Below, piece after piece: positions 8,527 to 18,457 of a stretch of DNA of 64,000 bases. The stretch is taken from assembly GCF_017901155.1 (NCBI RefSeq), contig NZ_CP072800.1, positions 3,189,283-3,253,282 on the forward strand, given 5' to 3'. Origin of the DNA: Candidatus Thiothrix anitrata. Its GTDB lineage: Bacteria; Pseudomonadota; Gammaproteobacteria; Thiotrichales; Thiotrichaceae. The notes under the pieces are model-generated. The model did not search any database, was not told where the DNA came from, and saw only the letters and a list, made by a program, of their open reading frames with translations. The position numbers and the translations under genes were made by a program. Within the stretch, counting starts at the first letter, position 1; every line of letters begins with the position of its first letter.

Positions 8527-9647
8527 GGCATTTTCTCAGTGTCAGCAACCTTATCGGCTAGCGGCTGGGGCATATCCAGCAAGCCTACATCGACCCCATA
8601 AATATGACTTTCCTTATACGTATCATGTATATAACGTAGAATCACCGCCAATACTGCCGCCACCGGCAAAGCCAATAAAATACCCATAAAGCCAAATAAC
8701 TGCCCACCAGCCAATACTGCAAAAATTACCGCTACCGGGTGCAAACCAATACGCTCACCCACTAATAACGGTGTCAGCACTGTGCCTTCAATCAGTTGCG
8801 CCACCCCAAACACCGCAAACACCCAAAACAACATGAAAATATCGTTAGGCATCTGAAATAACACCGCAATTCCGGCAATTCCCACGCCCACAATAAGCCC
8901 TAAATACGGCACAAAACTCACCACACCGGCAATCAAACCAATCAACAAAGCGAATTCCAAGCCAATCAAACTCAAACCAATTGAGTAAATGACCGACAAC
9001 GCCAACATCACTAATAATTGCCCACGTAAGAAAGCCCCCAACACCTCATCAGACTCGCGTGCCAAGCGTGCCACCAAAGGCTGTATATTTCGTGGTAATA
9101 AATCATCAATATAACGCACCAAATGATCCCAATCACGCAACAAATAAAACGTAATAATCGGAATCAACGCTAAATTAGCCACCCATCCCAATACCACAAA
9201 GCCCGAATGTGAAACCGCCTGCACTGCATTACGAATCAAGCTACCGGTTTCTTTCCAGTGAGACGTAATCACCCCTTTAAGACGCTCAACTTCCAAAACA
9301 CTGGGATTCACCCCAAAATGCTCCTGTAAATAAGGAGCCAGTACCATCGCCCCCCACTCCAAATACTGCGGAATCTTATCGAAAAAACGTTGTATTTGGG
9401 TTTCCAATACCGGTATTAAGAATAAAAAGCACAACAACACCAACAAAGAAATGCTTAAGAAAACGATCGTTACCGACAACGTGCGCGACAATTTCCAAGA
9501 TTCCAGACGATCCACCAAAGGATCGCCTAGATAGGCCAGCAATGCGGCCACCAGAAATGGCATTAAAATGGGTGCTAACAAATACAGCAAGGCAACAGCC
9601 ACTAAGCCTATCGCCAACCAAAACCACCGGCCACTACTCCAGATCAT
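8523..9647 (-). CDS. PerM / AI-2E transporter (AI-2E_transport) family membrane protein
   Basis: A 374-residue polytopic inner-membrane protein with about eight hydrophobic segments: paired segments at the N-terminus, a central soluble helical stretch (about 90-150), then a cluster of segments to about 350. The family signature region around GVVSFVPYLGLIVGVGIAG and the PLLVGERIGLHPVAVI segment are clear. Family members include PerM-type permeases and AI-2 exporters; the substrate cannot be told here. The position between a CDP-alcohol phosphatidyltransferase and hda is conserved in gammaproteobacteria. Confidence 0.88.
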   Translation of the reverse strand: MIWSSGRWFWLAIGLVAVALLYLLAPILMPFLVAALLAYLGDPLVDRLESWKLSRTLSVTIVFLSISLLVLLCFLFLIPVLETQIQRFFDKIPQYLEWGAMVLAPYLQEHFGVNPSVLEVERLKGVITSHWKETGSLIRNAVQAVSHSGFVVLGWVANLALIPIITFYLLRDWDHLVRYIDDLLPRNIQPLVARLARESDEVLGAFLRGQLLVMLALSVIYSIGLSLIGLEFALLIGLIAGVVSFVPYLGLIVGVGIAGIAVLFQMPNDIFMLFWVFAVFGVAQLIEGTVLTPLLVGERIGLHPVAVIFAVLAGGQLFGFMGILLALPVAAVLAVILRYIHDTYKESHIYGVDVGLLDMPQPLADKVADTEKMP

Positions 9648-9650
9648 TTC

Positions 9651-10193
9651 TTACTCCTTTGCGAACGCATAACGCCCCCATAAAATCATGTAAGCCGCGC
9701 CGCTTAACACCGTGGTTACCGCAACACCCCATTGCAGTCCGCTCGTGATCCACCAAGGCAACGGGTATAATGCAACATGTAACAGCATGATAGCTAACAA
9801 GAAAACTTGTAAGCCAGTATTAAGCTTACTGATCATTAAAGGGCAAATTTCCAAGCGACCACGCAACAAACGGCACGCCATTGCACCTAGCACAATCACC
9901 ACATCACGCCCAATAACCAACCCAATCAACCACCAAGGTAAAGCACCCTTTAAGCCGAACACAATAAATACTGCCATGACAAATAATTTATCCGCAATCG
10001 GGTCAAGCATTGCACCCAAGCGCGTCAACCAACCGTAACGGCGTGCTAAAAAACCATCCAGCGCATCCGATAAACCCGCTAAAACCAGCAAAATTAAAGC
10101 CAAAGCATAATCATTACGCCACAATAGCCAACAAATCGGCACAATCGACGCAATACGAATCAGGGTGATGATATTTGGAATTTGTTCCCGCAC
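9651..10193 (-). CDS. CDP-alcohol phosphatidyltransferase (PgsA-like)
   Basis: Transfers a phosphatidyl group from CDP-diacylglycerol to an alcohol such as glycerol-3-phosphate in phospholipid synthesis. The 180-residue membrane protein carries the complete catalytic motif D-x2-DG-x2-AR-x8-G-x3-D-x3-D within LSDALDGFLARRYGWLTRLG and the following MLDPIADK. About five membrane segments flank it. The start MREQIPNIITLIRI is typical. The exact alcohol acceptor is not decided by sequence. It lies 3 bases upstream of the perM-like gene and forms an operon with it and hda. Confidence 0.9.
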   Translation of the reverse strand: MREQIPNIITLIRIASIVPICWLLWRNDYALALILLVLAGLSDALDGFLARRYGWLTRLGAMLDPIADKLFVMAVFIVFGLKGALPWWLIGLVIGRDVVIVLGAMACRLLRGRLEICPLMISKLNTGLQVFLLAIMLLHVALYPLPWWITSGLQWGVAVTTVLSGAAYMILWGRYAFAKE

Positions 10194-10216
10194 GACTATC
10201 CTACGCTAAATACAAA

Positions 10217-10239
10217 GAAGGCTCCCTAGTGGAGCCTTC
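10217..10239 (-). terminator. Rho-independent terminator between the OmpA-like gene and pgsA-like gene
   Basis: Perfect 9-bp stem GAAGGCTCC / GGAGCCTTC with a five-base loop, followed on the reverse strand by TTTGTATTT. It ends the OmpA-like lipoprotein transcript before the pgsA-like operon starts. Confidence 0.8.
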
Positions 10240-10288
10240 ATAATACCGGATTATAGATCAAATACCGATTTTTCCGATTAGCACACGC

Positions 10289-10939
10289 TTATTGCTGCTG
10301 GACAGGAATCAAAGTAATTTCGACGCGACGATTGTTTGCACGCCCTGCTTCACTCGCATTATCCGCAACCGGACGGCTCTCACCGTAACCCACAGCCTGC
10401 ATACGCTGCGCCATTACCCCAGCACCAGCCAAATAGCCGCGCACGCTGTTAGCGCGTTGTTGTGATAATTGCAGGTTGGATGCATCGCTACCTACGGAGT
10501 CCGTATGCCCGGCGATTTGAATACGCGTATCAGCAAACTGATTCAAGGTATTAGCAAGACTATTCAACACCGGATAAAATTGCGGTTGAATCGCTGACTG
10601 ACCCGTCGCAAAAGTAATCGCATCTGGCATAGTCAACACGATATTATCGTTGTGACGTTGCACTTCAACACCAGAACCTTGCAAGCTTTGGCGCAAGGCC
10701 GCTTCCTGCTGATCCATATAATTGCCAACTGCTGCACCTGCCAAACCACCGACAACCGCCCCCACTAAGGCACGCTTATCGTGATGATCTCCGGTACTTT
10801 TACCCAATACCGCGCCAGCAACACCACCGATTAATGCACCTTGCTGGGCGCGTGTCATTTCACCATTTGCGCCACAACCTGCCAGCAAAGTCGCTGCCAA
10901 AGCCGCGATAACTGCTTGACGCAGAGATAATTTCATCAT
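10289..10939 (-). CDS. OmpA-family outer-membrane lipoprotein (YiaD-like)
   Basis: A lipid-anchored envelope protein that binds peptidoglycan. The 216-residue product has a lipoprotein signal with lipobox LAGC (about 19-22). A glycine-zipper segment GALIGGVAGAVLG and a second VGAVVGGLAGAAVGNYM follow, then a C-terminal OmpA-like domain (about 105-212) with the binding signature IAGHTDSVGSDASNLQLSQQ and NNRRVEI. TGAGG precedes the ATGATG start, and the ATG at 10939 is preferred over one four codons upstream that overlaps this ribosome site. It is transcribed alone. Confidence 0.93.
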   Translation of the reverse strand: MMKLSLRQAVIAALAATLLAGCGANGEMTRAQQGALIGGVAGAVLGKSTGDHHDKRALVGAVVGGLAGAAVGNYMDQQEAALRQSLQGSGVEVQRHNDNIVLTMPDAITFATGQSAIQPQFYPVLNSLANTLNQFADTRIQIAGHTDSVGSDASNLQLSQQRANSVRGYLAGAGVMAQRMQAVGYGESRPVADNASEAGRANNRRVEITLIPVQQQ

Positions 10940-10975
10940 TGTTAACCTCATTACTATCGTTGTTATAAAACTGTT

Positions 10976-12427
10976 TTAAGTTGTCTTTGAGACAATGAAC
11001 TGCTTGATAAGTTGCGCATCAGCATCCATGACCTCAAAGCATTGCGGTAAATCTTCCAGTGTTTCCATACCTGCCGGACGTACCGGATCGCGCCCCAAGG
11101 CTTCACGAATCGAATCCTCAAATTTTGCAGGTAACGCTGTTTCCAACACCAACATAGGCACACCGGGTTCACGCAACTCCAATGCCACCTTCAAACCATC
11201 AGCGGTATGAGTGTCGATCATTACCCCGTAAGTTTCCCAAGTCTGACGAATCGTCTGCATTCGTTTTTCATGCGAACTCACCCCAGACTGGAAGCCAAAC
11301 GCAGGTACTTTGCTAAAGACCGACTGCTCTTGGTCGCTGAGCGTAGTCGAAGCGAGATCAAACGCCCCGCCATTATCCACGGTATTCCACAAAGCACGTA
11401 CTTTATCGCCATCACGCCCCATTAAATCGAACACAAAGCGTTCAAAGTTCGATGCTTTAGAAATATCCATCGACGGGCTACTGGTGTGATACGTATTGGC
11501 TGAACCACGTGGACGGTAAACACCCGTGCGGAAAAACTCATCCAATACATCGTTTTCGTTAGTCGCCACCACCAAGTGCTTAATCGGCAGACCCATCATG
11601 CGAGCAATATGTCCGGCACACACATTACCGAAATTGCCTGATGGCACGGCAAAGCTTACCTGCTGACTATTATCGCTAGTGGCTGCAAAATAGCCTTTGA
11701 AATAGTACACAATCTGCGCTGCAACCCGTGCCCAGTTGATCGAGTTAACCGCACCGATTTTGTGTTGAGCTTTAAATGCATGATCGTTAGACACCGCTTT
11801 CACAATGTCTTGGCAATCATCAAATACGCCATTCACCGCAATATTGAAAATATTCGGGTCTTGCAAACTGAACATCTGCGCGGTCTGGAAGCGGCTCATT
11901 TTACCGTGCGGCGACAGCATGAACACATTCACGCCGTGCTTGCCACGCATCGCATATTCCGCTGATGACCCCGTATCACCGGAAGTCGCCCCCAAAATAT
12001 TGATGCCCTGCCCCGCTTTTGCCAGCACGTATTCAAACAAATTACCCAGCAATTGCATCGCCATGTCTTTAAACGCAATCGTCGGGCCATTCGACAAGCA
12101 CAACAGGTGCAAATCCGGCTCTAAAGTATGCAGCGGGGTAATATCTTCCGGGTTTTCGCCATCGCGGACATTGCAATACACCGCCGCCGTGTAAGTTTTG
12201 TCGATAATCGCTTTTAAATCAGCCGCCGGAATATCCGTAGCAAAACGTGACAATACCGCAAACGCCAGTTCACGGTAATTCATCCCGCGCATCTGAAGCA
12301 GCTCATCCGCCGTCAATTGCGGATAAGTTTCCGGCAAATACAAACCGCCGTCCGGCGCAAGCCCCCCCAGCAGGATTTCGCTAAACTGTTGTGCAGGCGA
12401 CTGCCCACGAGTCGAAATGTATTTCAT
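10976..12427 (-). CDS. thrC: Threonine synthase
   Basis: PLP-dependent enzyme converting O-phosphohomoserine to threonine in the cytoplasm. The 483-residue length and start MKYISTRGQSPAQQFSEILL fit the long threonine synthase class. The PLP lysine is in PTIAFKDMAMQL (about residue 110), and ILGATSGDTGSSAEYA is the phosphate-binding loop. AVPSGNFGNVCAGHIA is also conserved. It follows hom by 3 bases, completing the alaC-hom-thrC operon. Confidence 0.97.
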   Translation of the reverse strand: MKYISTRGQSPAQQFSEILLGGLAPDGGLYLPETYPQLTADELLQMRGMNYRELAFAVLSRFATDIPAADLKAIIDKTYTAAVYCNVRDGENPEDITPLHTLEPDLHLLCLSNGPTIAFKDMAMQLLGNLFEYVLAKAGQGINILGATSGDTGSSAEYAMRGKHGVNVFMLSPHGKMSRFQTAQMFSLQDPNIFNIAVNGVFDDCQDIVKAVSNDHAFKAQHKIGAVNSINWARVAAQIVYYFKGYFAATSDNSQQVSFAVPSGNFGNVCAGHIARMMGLPIKHLVVATNENDVLDEFFRTGVYRPRGSANTYHTSSPSMDISKASNFERFVFDLMGRDGDKVRALWNTVDNGGAFDLASTTLSDQEQSVFSKVPAFGFQSGVSSHEKRMQTIRQTWETYGVMIDTHTADGLKVALELREPGVPMLVLETALPAKFEDSIREALGRDPVRPAGMETLEDLPQCFEVMDADAQLIKQFIVSKTT

Positions 12428-12430
12428 GTT

Positions 12431-13741
12431 TTAACCCAAATTCTCCACACGAATGCGCGTCACGCTGCTGCAAATACTATCTAATGCTTCAATCGCAGCA
12501 ATCGCTTCATCCATATTGCCTTCGCGCACCCGCTGCGTCAGCATAATGATATTGACCTTGTTTTCGCCACTTTGCGGCTCTTTCTGGATAAAGGCTTCAA
12601 TACTGATTTGCCGCTCACCCAAAATGCGCGTCACATCCGCCAACACACCGGGGCGGTCTAAAGCGCACATCCGCAAGTAAAACGCTGTTTCCACTTCCGC
12701 AATCGGTAAAATCGCAGTATCGGTCAAGGTAGACGGCTGGAATGCCAAGTGCGGCACGCGATTTTCCGGGTCAGAAGTCAGTGCGCGGGTAATATCCACC
12801 AAATCCGCAATGACCGCTGATGCGGTAGGTTCTGCGCCTGCGCCCGCACCGTAGTACAAGGTTGCCCCCACTGCATCGCCTTTCACCAGCACTGCATTCA
12901 TAACCCCATCCACATTGGCAATTAAACGCCGTTCTGGAATCAAGGTCGGGTGTACCCGCTGTTCAATGCCTGCTGCCGTGCGCCGTGCAATTCCCAACAA
13001 CTTGATGCGATAGCCCAATTCGGTAGCGTATTTCACATCGTCTGAGGTAATCCGCGAAATGCCTTCGGTGTAAGTCTGTTTAAACTGCAACGGAATCCCG
13101 AACGCAATCGACGACAAAATCGTCAGCTTATGCCCGGCATCTACCCCTTCAATATCAAAGGTCGGGTCAGCTTCGGCATAACCCAATGCCTGTGCTTCGG
13201 CTAATACATCACCAAAGCTCCGACCTTTGTCGCGCATTTCGGTCAGAATAAAGTTGCTCGTGCCGTTAATAATGCCAGCCAACCACTCAATCCGGTTTGC
13301 TGCCAGCCCTTCACGCACGGCTTTAATGACCGGAATCCCACCAGCTACTGCCGCCTCAAAGGCCACCATGACACCTTGCTGCTGTGCTGCCGCGAAAATC
13401 TCATTACCGTGCATCGCAATCAGAGCTTTATTCGCCGTTACCACGTGTTTGCCGCTACGGATAGCGTGCAACACCAAGTCGCGAGCCACGGTGTAACCAC
13501 CAATCAATTCCACCACGATTTGAATATCGGGGTCATTGACCACATCAAAGGCATTTTCTGTCAAACGCACATCACCCAGACCTAATTCTGCCGCACGGCT
13601 TAGGTCAAGATTTGCTGCATAATCAATCACAATACCACGACCCGCACGCCGCGCAATTTCTTCCGCGTTACGTTTCAAAACGGTTGCAGTACCGCCACCG
13701 ACAGTACCCAGCCCTAGCAGGCCAACCTTGACAGGTTCCAT
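12431..13741 (-). CDS. hom: Homoserine dehydrogenase with ACT domain
   Basis: Reduces aspartate semialdehyde to homoserine with NAD(P)H, the branch point to threonine and methionine. The 436-residue protein has the Rossmann motif GLLGLGTVGGGTATVL, the catalytic NGTSNFILTEM segment, EADPTFDIEGVDAGHKL and a C-terminal ACT domain (about 350-430) for feedback by threonine. I start at the ATG at 13741, 6 bases after AAGGAG; a GTG two codons upstream is possible. It begins 2 bases after the alaC stop and is followed by thrC. Confidence 0.96.
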   Translation of the reverse strand: MEPVKVGLLGLGTVGGGTATVLKRNAEEIARRAGRGIVIDYAANLDLSRAAELGLGDVRLTENAFDVVNDPDIQIVVELIGGYTVARDLVLHAIRSGKHVVTANKALIAMHGNEIFAAAQQQGVMVAFEAAVAGGIPVIKAVREGLAANRIEWLAGIINGTSNFILTEMRDKGRSFGDVLAEAQALGYAEADPTFDIEGVDAGHKLTILSSIAFGIPLQFKQTYTEGISRITSDDVKYATELGYRIKLLGIARRTAAGIEQRVHPTLIPERRLIANVDGVMNAVLVKGDAVGATLYYGAGAGAEPTASAVIADLVDITRALTSDPENRVPHLAFQPSTLTDTAILPIAEVETAFYLRMCALDRPGVLADVTRILGERQISIEAFIQKEPQSGENKVNIIMLTQRVREGNMDEAIAAIEALDSICSSVTRIRVENLG

Positions 13742-13743
13742 GC

Positions 13744-14936
13744 TCACTCCTTTAAACCTTGATCTTTACGGAACATTTGTTTGATATTGCGGATCGCCTG
13801 ACGGGTACGGTGCTCGTTTTCGATCAAGCTGAAACGCACGTGATCATCGCCGTATTCACCGAAACCAATCCCCGGTGATACCGCCACTTTGGCATCTGCC
13901 AATAATTTTTTAGCGAATTCAAGCGAACCCATTGCTGCGTATTCCTGCGGGATTTTCGCCCATAAGAACATACTGGCCTTCGGGCGTTCAACCACCCACC
14001 CGCAGCATTTAAGCCATCACATAATACATTACGACGACTTTCATACATGCTACGGATTTCTTCGACGCAATCCTGCGGGCCATCCAAGGCGGCAATCGCA
14101 GCAATCTGAATCGGTGCGAACATCCCGTAGTCCAAGTACGATTTAATCCGCTCCAACGCTTTCACCAAGGTCGGATTACCGCACATGAAGCCGACGCGCC
14201 AGCCCGGCATATTATAGGTCTTGGACATGGAATAGAATTCCACCGCGATGTCTTTTGCCCCCGGCACTTGCAAAATTGACGGTGCTTTATAGCCGTCAAA
14301 GCAAATTTCGCCGTAAGCAATGTCGTGGATAACCCAAACGTCATGTTCTTTGGCAATCGCAATCACACGCTCAAAGAAATCCAGTTCCACGCATTGCCCT
14401 GTCGGGTTGCCGGGGAAATTGATAATGAGCATTTTTGGTTTAGGCCAGGAATTTTTAATCGCCGCTTCTAATTCAGCGAAAAAATCTTTGCCTTCAACCA
14501 AGGGTACATGGCGAATATCAGCATCAGCAATAATGCTGCCGTAGGGGTGAATTGGGTACGCTGGGTTAGGAACCAACACCGTATCCCCGCGACTCAAGGT
14601 AGCCAACGCAAGGTGCGCCAAACCTTCTTTCGAGCCAATGGTCACAATCGCTTCGGTTTCTGGGTCAATATCCACATCAAAGCGACGTTTGTACCAATTG
14701 CTGATCGCCTTGCGCAAACGCGGAATCCCGCGTGACATGGAATAACGGTGGGTATCACCGCGTTGTACCGCTTCCACCATCTTATCAACAATGTGTTTAG
14801 GGGTCGGCTGGTCTGGATTACCCATCCCGAAGTCGATAATATCCTCACCCTTGGCACGCGCCTCCCGTTTGAGTGCGTCAGTGATTTTGAAAACATAGGT
14901 TGGGAGGCGGTTTATTCTTTGGAAATCGTCCTGCAC
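13744..14936 (-). pseudogene. alaC: AlaC-type alanine/PLP aminotransferase, frame broken once (probably a sequence error)
   Basis: Fold-type I aminotransferase of the AlaC class, making alanine from pyruvate and glutamate. The first about 310 residues are in one frame, with [36 protein letters not shown] and the PLP lysine in [18 protein letters not shown]. The C-terminal part ([19 protein letters not shown] to the stop at 13744) continues in another frame. The switch is at about 13991-14004 in a GCGGGTGGGTGG stretch and is cured by one extra base. The operon position before hom-thrC is conserved, so a functional gene is likely. Start: a GTG at 14936 giving [12 protein letters not shown] fits the family; a longer frame begins at 14972. 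Confidence 0.85.
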
Positions 14937-15046
14937 GGTTTTTCTGCGTCCTAGAAGAAAACAACCCATCATCGGGGCCTTAAGCCAGCCACATTACAAT
15001 TCACCATGCAGACTGTCAATTACAGAACAGGCACAAGGGACAGGAA

Positions 15047-15415
15047 ATGAAATTCAGTGAAGCATCCAGCACCACCACTTACCGTATTACCACCTATGAT
15101 GAAAGTTCAATCAGCGTTAATCAGGGTAAATTGACCCGCAGTTTTATCATTACCCCGGATAAGCTGATTACCACATGGGAACCGCAGCATATCGCAGCCA
15201 TGACTCCCGCAGATTTGGAGCCGTTATTCGCAGGCGGGGCAGAAGTTATTTTGATTGGCAGCGGTGCGACGCAGGCATTTCCACCAGCGGCAGTATGGCA
15301 GGCACTAGTACAACACGGCATCGGTTTTGAGATCATGCGCACCGATGCCGCTTGTCGTACTTACAATGTATTGTCGTCAGAAGCACGCCGCATTGTTGCA
15401 GCGTTCTTTATTTAA
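15047..15415 (+). CDS. Mth938-like (DUF498) domain protein
   Basis: The 122-residue product matches the Mth938/NDUFAF3-like fold family: [30 protein letters not shown] and the closing [20 protein letters not shown] are characteristic. Human relatives assist complex I assembly, but the bacterial role is not established. GGGACAGGAA precedes the ATG. It is convergent with rpoS, overlapping its 3' end by 4 bases. Confidence 0.85.
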   Translation: MKFSEASSTTTYRITTYDESSISVNQGKLTRSFIITPDKLITTWEPQHIAAMTPADLEPLFAGGAEVILIGSGATQAFPPAAVWQALVQHGIGFEIMRTDAACRTYNVLSSEARRIVAAFFI

Positions 15416-16416
15416 GAGAAACCTAACAAGCTTTCGCCGGATAAACCCTTGTTTTCAAGGATACGGCGCAGGCGTTTTAGTGCGTCCATTTGGATTTGAC
15501 GCACGCGCTCACGGGTTAACCCCAAGGCTTCGCCGACCTGTTCCAACGTGGCACGCTCATGACCATGCAAACCAAAGCGGCGCACAATCACTTCCTGCTG
15601 TTTGAACTCCAACTGTTCCAGCCAGCTATCCACGGACTGGGTAATATCTTCATCTTCCAGCTTACCGGCGGGATCATCATCGTGATCATTGCTAACGAAA
15701 TCAACCAACAAGCTATCGCCGTCTTTGCCGACCGGAATATCCAGCGAGGTAATACGCTCGTTAAAATCCAGCAACTTACGCAGAGCTTCAATGGGCTTAT
15801 CCATTGCCACTGCCATTTCCTGCAACGACGGCTCGTAACCCAGTTTCTGAGTCATTTCACGCATCTTACGCAAGTAAGCATTCAGCTCTTTATTCACATG
15901 AATCGGCAAACGGATGGTACGGGTTTGATTCATCAACGCCCGTTCAATGTTTTGACGAATCCACCAAGTGGCATACGTGGAAAAACGAAAACCGCGCTCA
16001 GGGTCAAACTTTTCCACCGCGTGAATCAGACCGAGATTTCCTTCCTCAATCAAATCCGGTAGCGGCAAACCACGCCCCATGTAACGGCGGGCAATTTTAA
16101 CAACCAAACGCAAATTGCAGGTAATCATCTTCTTACGTCCTAGCTCATCACCCTGACGAGCCAGCCGACCGTAACGGACTTCCTCTTCCGGGGTCAACAA
16201 GGACGAAAACTCGATTTCACGCAAATACATCTGCGTGGCATCCATCTCATGGGAGCTGACGGTAAACGTTGAGCTAGCGGCAACAGCATCACTGCTGTCA
16301 TCATCCAGTATCGTTTCTTCATCAGTTTCTAGGGCGCACAGATCATCGTCTTCGGTGGTATCAAACGCGACAAAAGGTTCCGCTTTGTCGTGTATTTGAG
16401 TCTGTGGTCTTGGCAT
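15412..16416 (-). CDS. rpoS: RNA polymerase sigma factor RpoS
   Basis: General stress and stationary-phase sigma factor. The 334-residue product has an acidic N-terminal region (about 1-55) and region 1.2 starting at [20 protein letters not shown]. Region 2 contains [19 protein letters not shown] and [20 protein letters not shown], and region 3 follows. Region 4 has [20 protein letters not shown]. RpoS is preferred over RpoD because of length, the absence of region 1.1 and the DATQxYLxEI start. AAAGGAG precedes the ATG at a good spacing. No nlpD is visible upstream, unlike in enterics. Confidence 0.93.
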   Translation of the reverse strand: MPRPQTQIHDKAEPFVAFDTTEDDDLCALETDEETILDDDSSDAVAASSTFTVSSHEMDATQMYLREIEFSSLLTPEEEVRYGRLARQGDELGRKKMITCNLRLVVKIARRYMGRGLPLPDLIEEGNLGLIHAVEKFDPERGFRFSTYATWWIRQNIERALMNQTRTIRLPIHVNKELNAYLRKMREMTQKLGYEPSLQEMAVAMDKPIEALRKLLDFNERITSLDIPVGKDGDSLLVDFVSNDHDDDPAGKLEDEDITQSVDSWLEQLEFKQQEVIVRRFGLHGHERATLEQVGEALGLTRERVRQIQMDALKRLRRILENKGLSGESLLGFS

Positions 16417-16608
16417 CTTTTAGACTCCTTTGTTGTAACGGGATCAAGCAGGTGTCAGCATCACCTTTGCAACTTACATCCCCAAATCGACACTCATTCA
16501 TTATTCTGCGTGAACGTTAGCATAAAAGCATGTCAGCGGAAAGACCTTAACCTAAACTTAACAGGAAACTTAAGTACCTGATTACTAGACGCGCAAAAAT
16601 GGCTTGGA

Positions 16609-17073
16609 TCAACCGCCGTAACGCTGTCTCAAGGTTTGCATATACGCTTTACGCTCAGCTTCGCCCAATGTTGGCCACACTTCACGTAACTTTTTTTGCT
16701 CAGCACTAGGCAAAGTTTTCACCCAACGATGCCATGCTTTAATCTTGGCGCGTTTCGCAGGTGGCATTTCCTTATAACGCTTAAGTTGGCGCGACACCTG
16801 CGCTTGACGTTCAGGTGGGAGCTGTTTCCAATCAGCGTAACGCTGTTTAATACGCGCCCGCTCTTCTGGTGACTTTGCTGCCCAATGACGCAGACTCTGC
16901 TGCTTTTTGGATGGTAACGTTGCCCATTGTGCCGCAAAGGGTTTGAGCACAGCTTGCTCACTTGCACTTAATGCATCCCACTTCACCGTTTCAGCCATCG
17001 CCTGCCCGCTCATCACTAAAACTGCCGCTCCCACCAACGGATACCAATAGGGACTTGTATAGCTGGATCTCAT
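16609..17073 (-). CDS. DUF3106 domain periplasmic protein
   Basis: A 154-residue exported protein with a signal peptide (cleavage after AMA, about residue 27), then a helical, strongly basic repeat-like region. Recurrent units of the type LPPERQAQVSRQLKRYKEMP and LPSAEQKKLREVWPTLGEAER are typical of DUF3106. The family is usually encoded beside ECF sigma and DUF3619 genes, as here. Its start overlaps the upstream stop (ATGA). Function unknown; a periplasmic binding or stress role tied to the sigma factor is inference. Confidence 0.85.
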   Translation of the reverse strand: MRSSYTSPYWYPLVGAAVLVMSGQAMAETVKWDALSASEQAVLKPFAAQWATLPSKKQQSLRHWAAKSPEERARIKQRYADWKQLPPERQAQVSRQLKRYKEMPPAKRAKIKAWHRWVKTLPSAEQKKLREVWPTLGEAERKAYMQTLRQRYGG

Positions 17074-17291
17074 TCCGAACTCTCCACGGTATTTTCTGCC
17101 AGCCGATAAATCGGGTCTTCACCAGCGAACTCAATCAATTCGCTAGCTTCCTCCCAGTAACTTCCGTATTCATCCCACCACGACAACATGTCCATAATAT
17201 CCTCGGCGGAATCATCAGCAAACACTGGCGCAACCCACGCCAGCATTAACCACAACAGAGCAACCGCCCAGCGAACTCCTGTTCTTTTCAT
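17070..17291 (-). CDS. Small acidic exported protein of the ECF sigma operon
   Basis: A 73-residue product with a signal peptide (about 1-26, ending PVFA) and an acidic mature part rich in Trp, Tyr and Glu (DMLSWWDEYGSYWEEASEL). I do not recognise a family. GAGGTG lies 5 bases before the ATG at 17291. It is sandwiched between DUF3619-like and DUF3106 genes, so it is probably part of the same regulatory operon, perhaps a periplasmic partner of the basic DUF3106 protein; that pairing is inferred from opposite charge only. Confidence 0.75.
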   Translation of the reverse strand: MKRTGVRWAVALLWLMLAWVAPVFADDSAEDIMDMLSWWDEYGSYWEEASELIEFAGEDPIYRLAENTVESSE

Positions 17292-17312
17292 CTGCACACC
17301 TCATGCACGGAA

Positions 17313-17729
17313 TCAGCCGTATTCGGCATCCATCCACTCATAAATTTCCAGATTTTCGAGAAAATCCATTTCCTCATTGGACATCAAAACCTCCATGACA
17401 TTCACTGCGGGCGCGGCATCCATCGCCACTTCCTGGATGACATCATCAGGATTTAAAACCATTACTGGTGCTTCTGACGTAAGGGAGTCAGTCGCATTCG
17501 GTAAAACCCAAAGGGTCGCGGCTAGTGTTACAACAGCAGCGGTTGCAAAGCCGGGAGAAAGCGACCACCCAGAAAGAAAATCCGATAAACGGTAGCGTGG
17601 TTGCTCCAATGCCTGTAAACGCGCACGGTATAACCGCTCACGCATGACCGCATCCAACTGATCCACGCTGCTATCAAGCCCCTGTTTAACGGCCTCAACC
17701 AACGCCTGCTCTGTTAATTTTTTCATCAT
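17313..17729 (-). CDS. DUF3619-like putative anti-sigma factor
   Basis: A 138-residue single-span membrane protein: a helical cytoplasmic N-terminus (about 1-55, with LDAVMRERLYRARLQALEQP as in DUF3619), one membrane segment (about 60-78, GFATAAVVTLAATLWVL) and an acidic periplasmic tail ending NEEMDFLENLEIYEWMDAEYG. The start overlaps the ECF sigma stop by 4 bases, the arrangement of sigma/anti-sigma pairs. The anti-sigma role is inferred from context. Confidence 0.75.
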   Translation of the reverse strand: MMKKLTEQALVEAVKQGLDSSVDQLDAVMRERLYRARLQALEQPRYRLSDFLSGWSLSPGFATAAVVTLAATLWVLPNATDSLTSEAPVMVLNPDDVIQEVAMDAAPAVNVMEVLMSNEEMDFLENLEIYEWMDAEYG

Positions 17730-18310
17730 TCATAATCTCCCAGTTTTTCCCGTAAACTGTGGATGGCGCGAGAGTAATGCGTTTTCACACTCCCCTCGGA
17801 ACAGTTCATTATTTTTGCCGTTTGTGCAATATCATAGCCTTCCCACGCACGTAACAATAACGCTTGTTGCTGACGTAAGGGCAACTGCCCCACCGCCACT
17901 TGGAGCGTACCACTCATTTCTTCGTGCAACACGTGCGTTTCCGGCTCAAGGTGCAAGGTTTGCGCCACTTGATCTTCAGGTTTCAGACTACTTTCCTCCT
18001 CCTCATCACTGAGAAAAAAGAAAACCCGCCAACGATTGCGTACTTTCTGCCGACGATGCCAATCGTTAATCCGACTATGCAAAATGGCATGAAACAACGC
18101 ACCCCATTCCACTTCGGGATGGGCTGAATATTTCTGCACCAACTTAAACATTGCGTCCTGCACAATATCTAACGACTCCTCTTCATCCTGAGTCGCTAAA
18201 CGCGCAATCACGAATGCACGACGTTCCACTCCCCGCAGGAAGTTGTTCATCTTCGCAGCCGTCGCCAGATCCCGCTCCCTATGCGTGTTTCGTTCTAACG
18301 CTTTAATCAT
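17726..18310 (-). CDS. ECF-type RNA polymerase sigma factor
   Basis: A 194-residue sigma70-family regulator. Region 2 is seen in RRAFVIARLATQDEEESLDIVQDAMFKL and region 4 in LPLRQQQALLLRAWEGYDIAQTAKIMNCSEGSVKTHYSRAIHSLRE, a clear sigma4 helix-turn-helix. An acidic insertion (DEEEESSLKPEDQ) lies between the regions. First gene of a four-gene unit with DUF3619-like, small acidic and DUF3106 products. The inducing signal is unknown. Confidence 0.92.
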   Translation of the reverse strand: MIKALERNTHRERDLATAAKMNNFLRGVERRAFVIARLATQDEEESLDIVQDAMFKLVQKYSAHPEVEWGALFHAILHSRINDWHRRQKVRNRWRVFFFLSDEEEESSLKPEDQVAQTLHLEPETHVLHEEMSGTLQVAVGQLPLRQQQALLLRAWEGYDIAQTAKIMNCSEGSVKTHYSRAIHSLREKLGDYE

Positions 18311-18457
18311 AATTTTGCCAAGTTAACCCGATAGCTACCGGGTAACTTCCTCCTCACAACGTTTCAACCATTTATAAGTTGACATATACGCCCCATTTAG
18401 GTGTAGTTCTGTGAAATAGTTCCGTTTCTGTCCGAAAACCATACAGGAGTACTGGGA

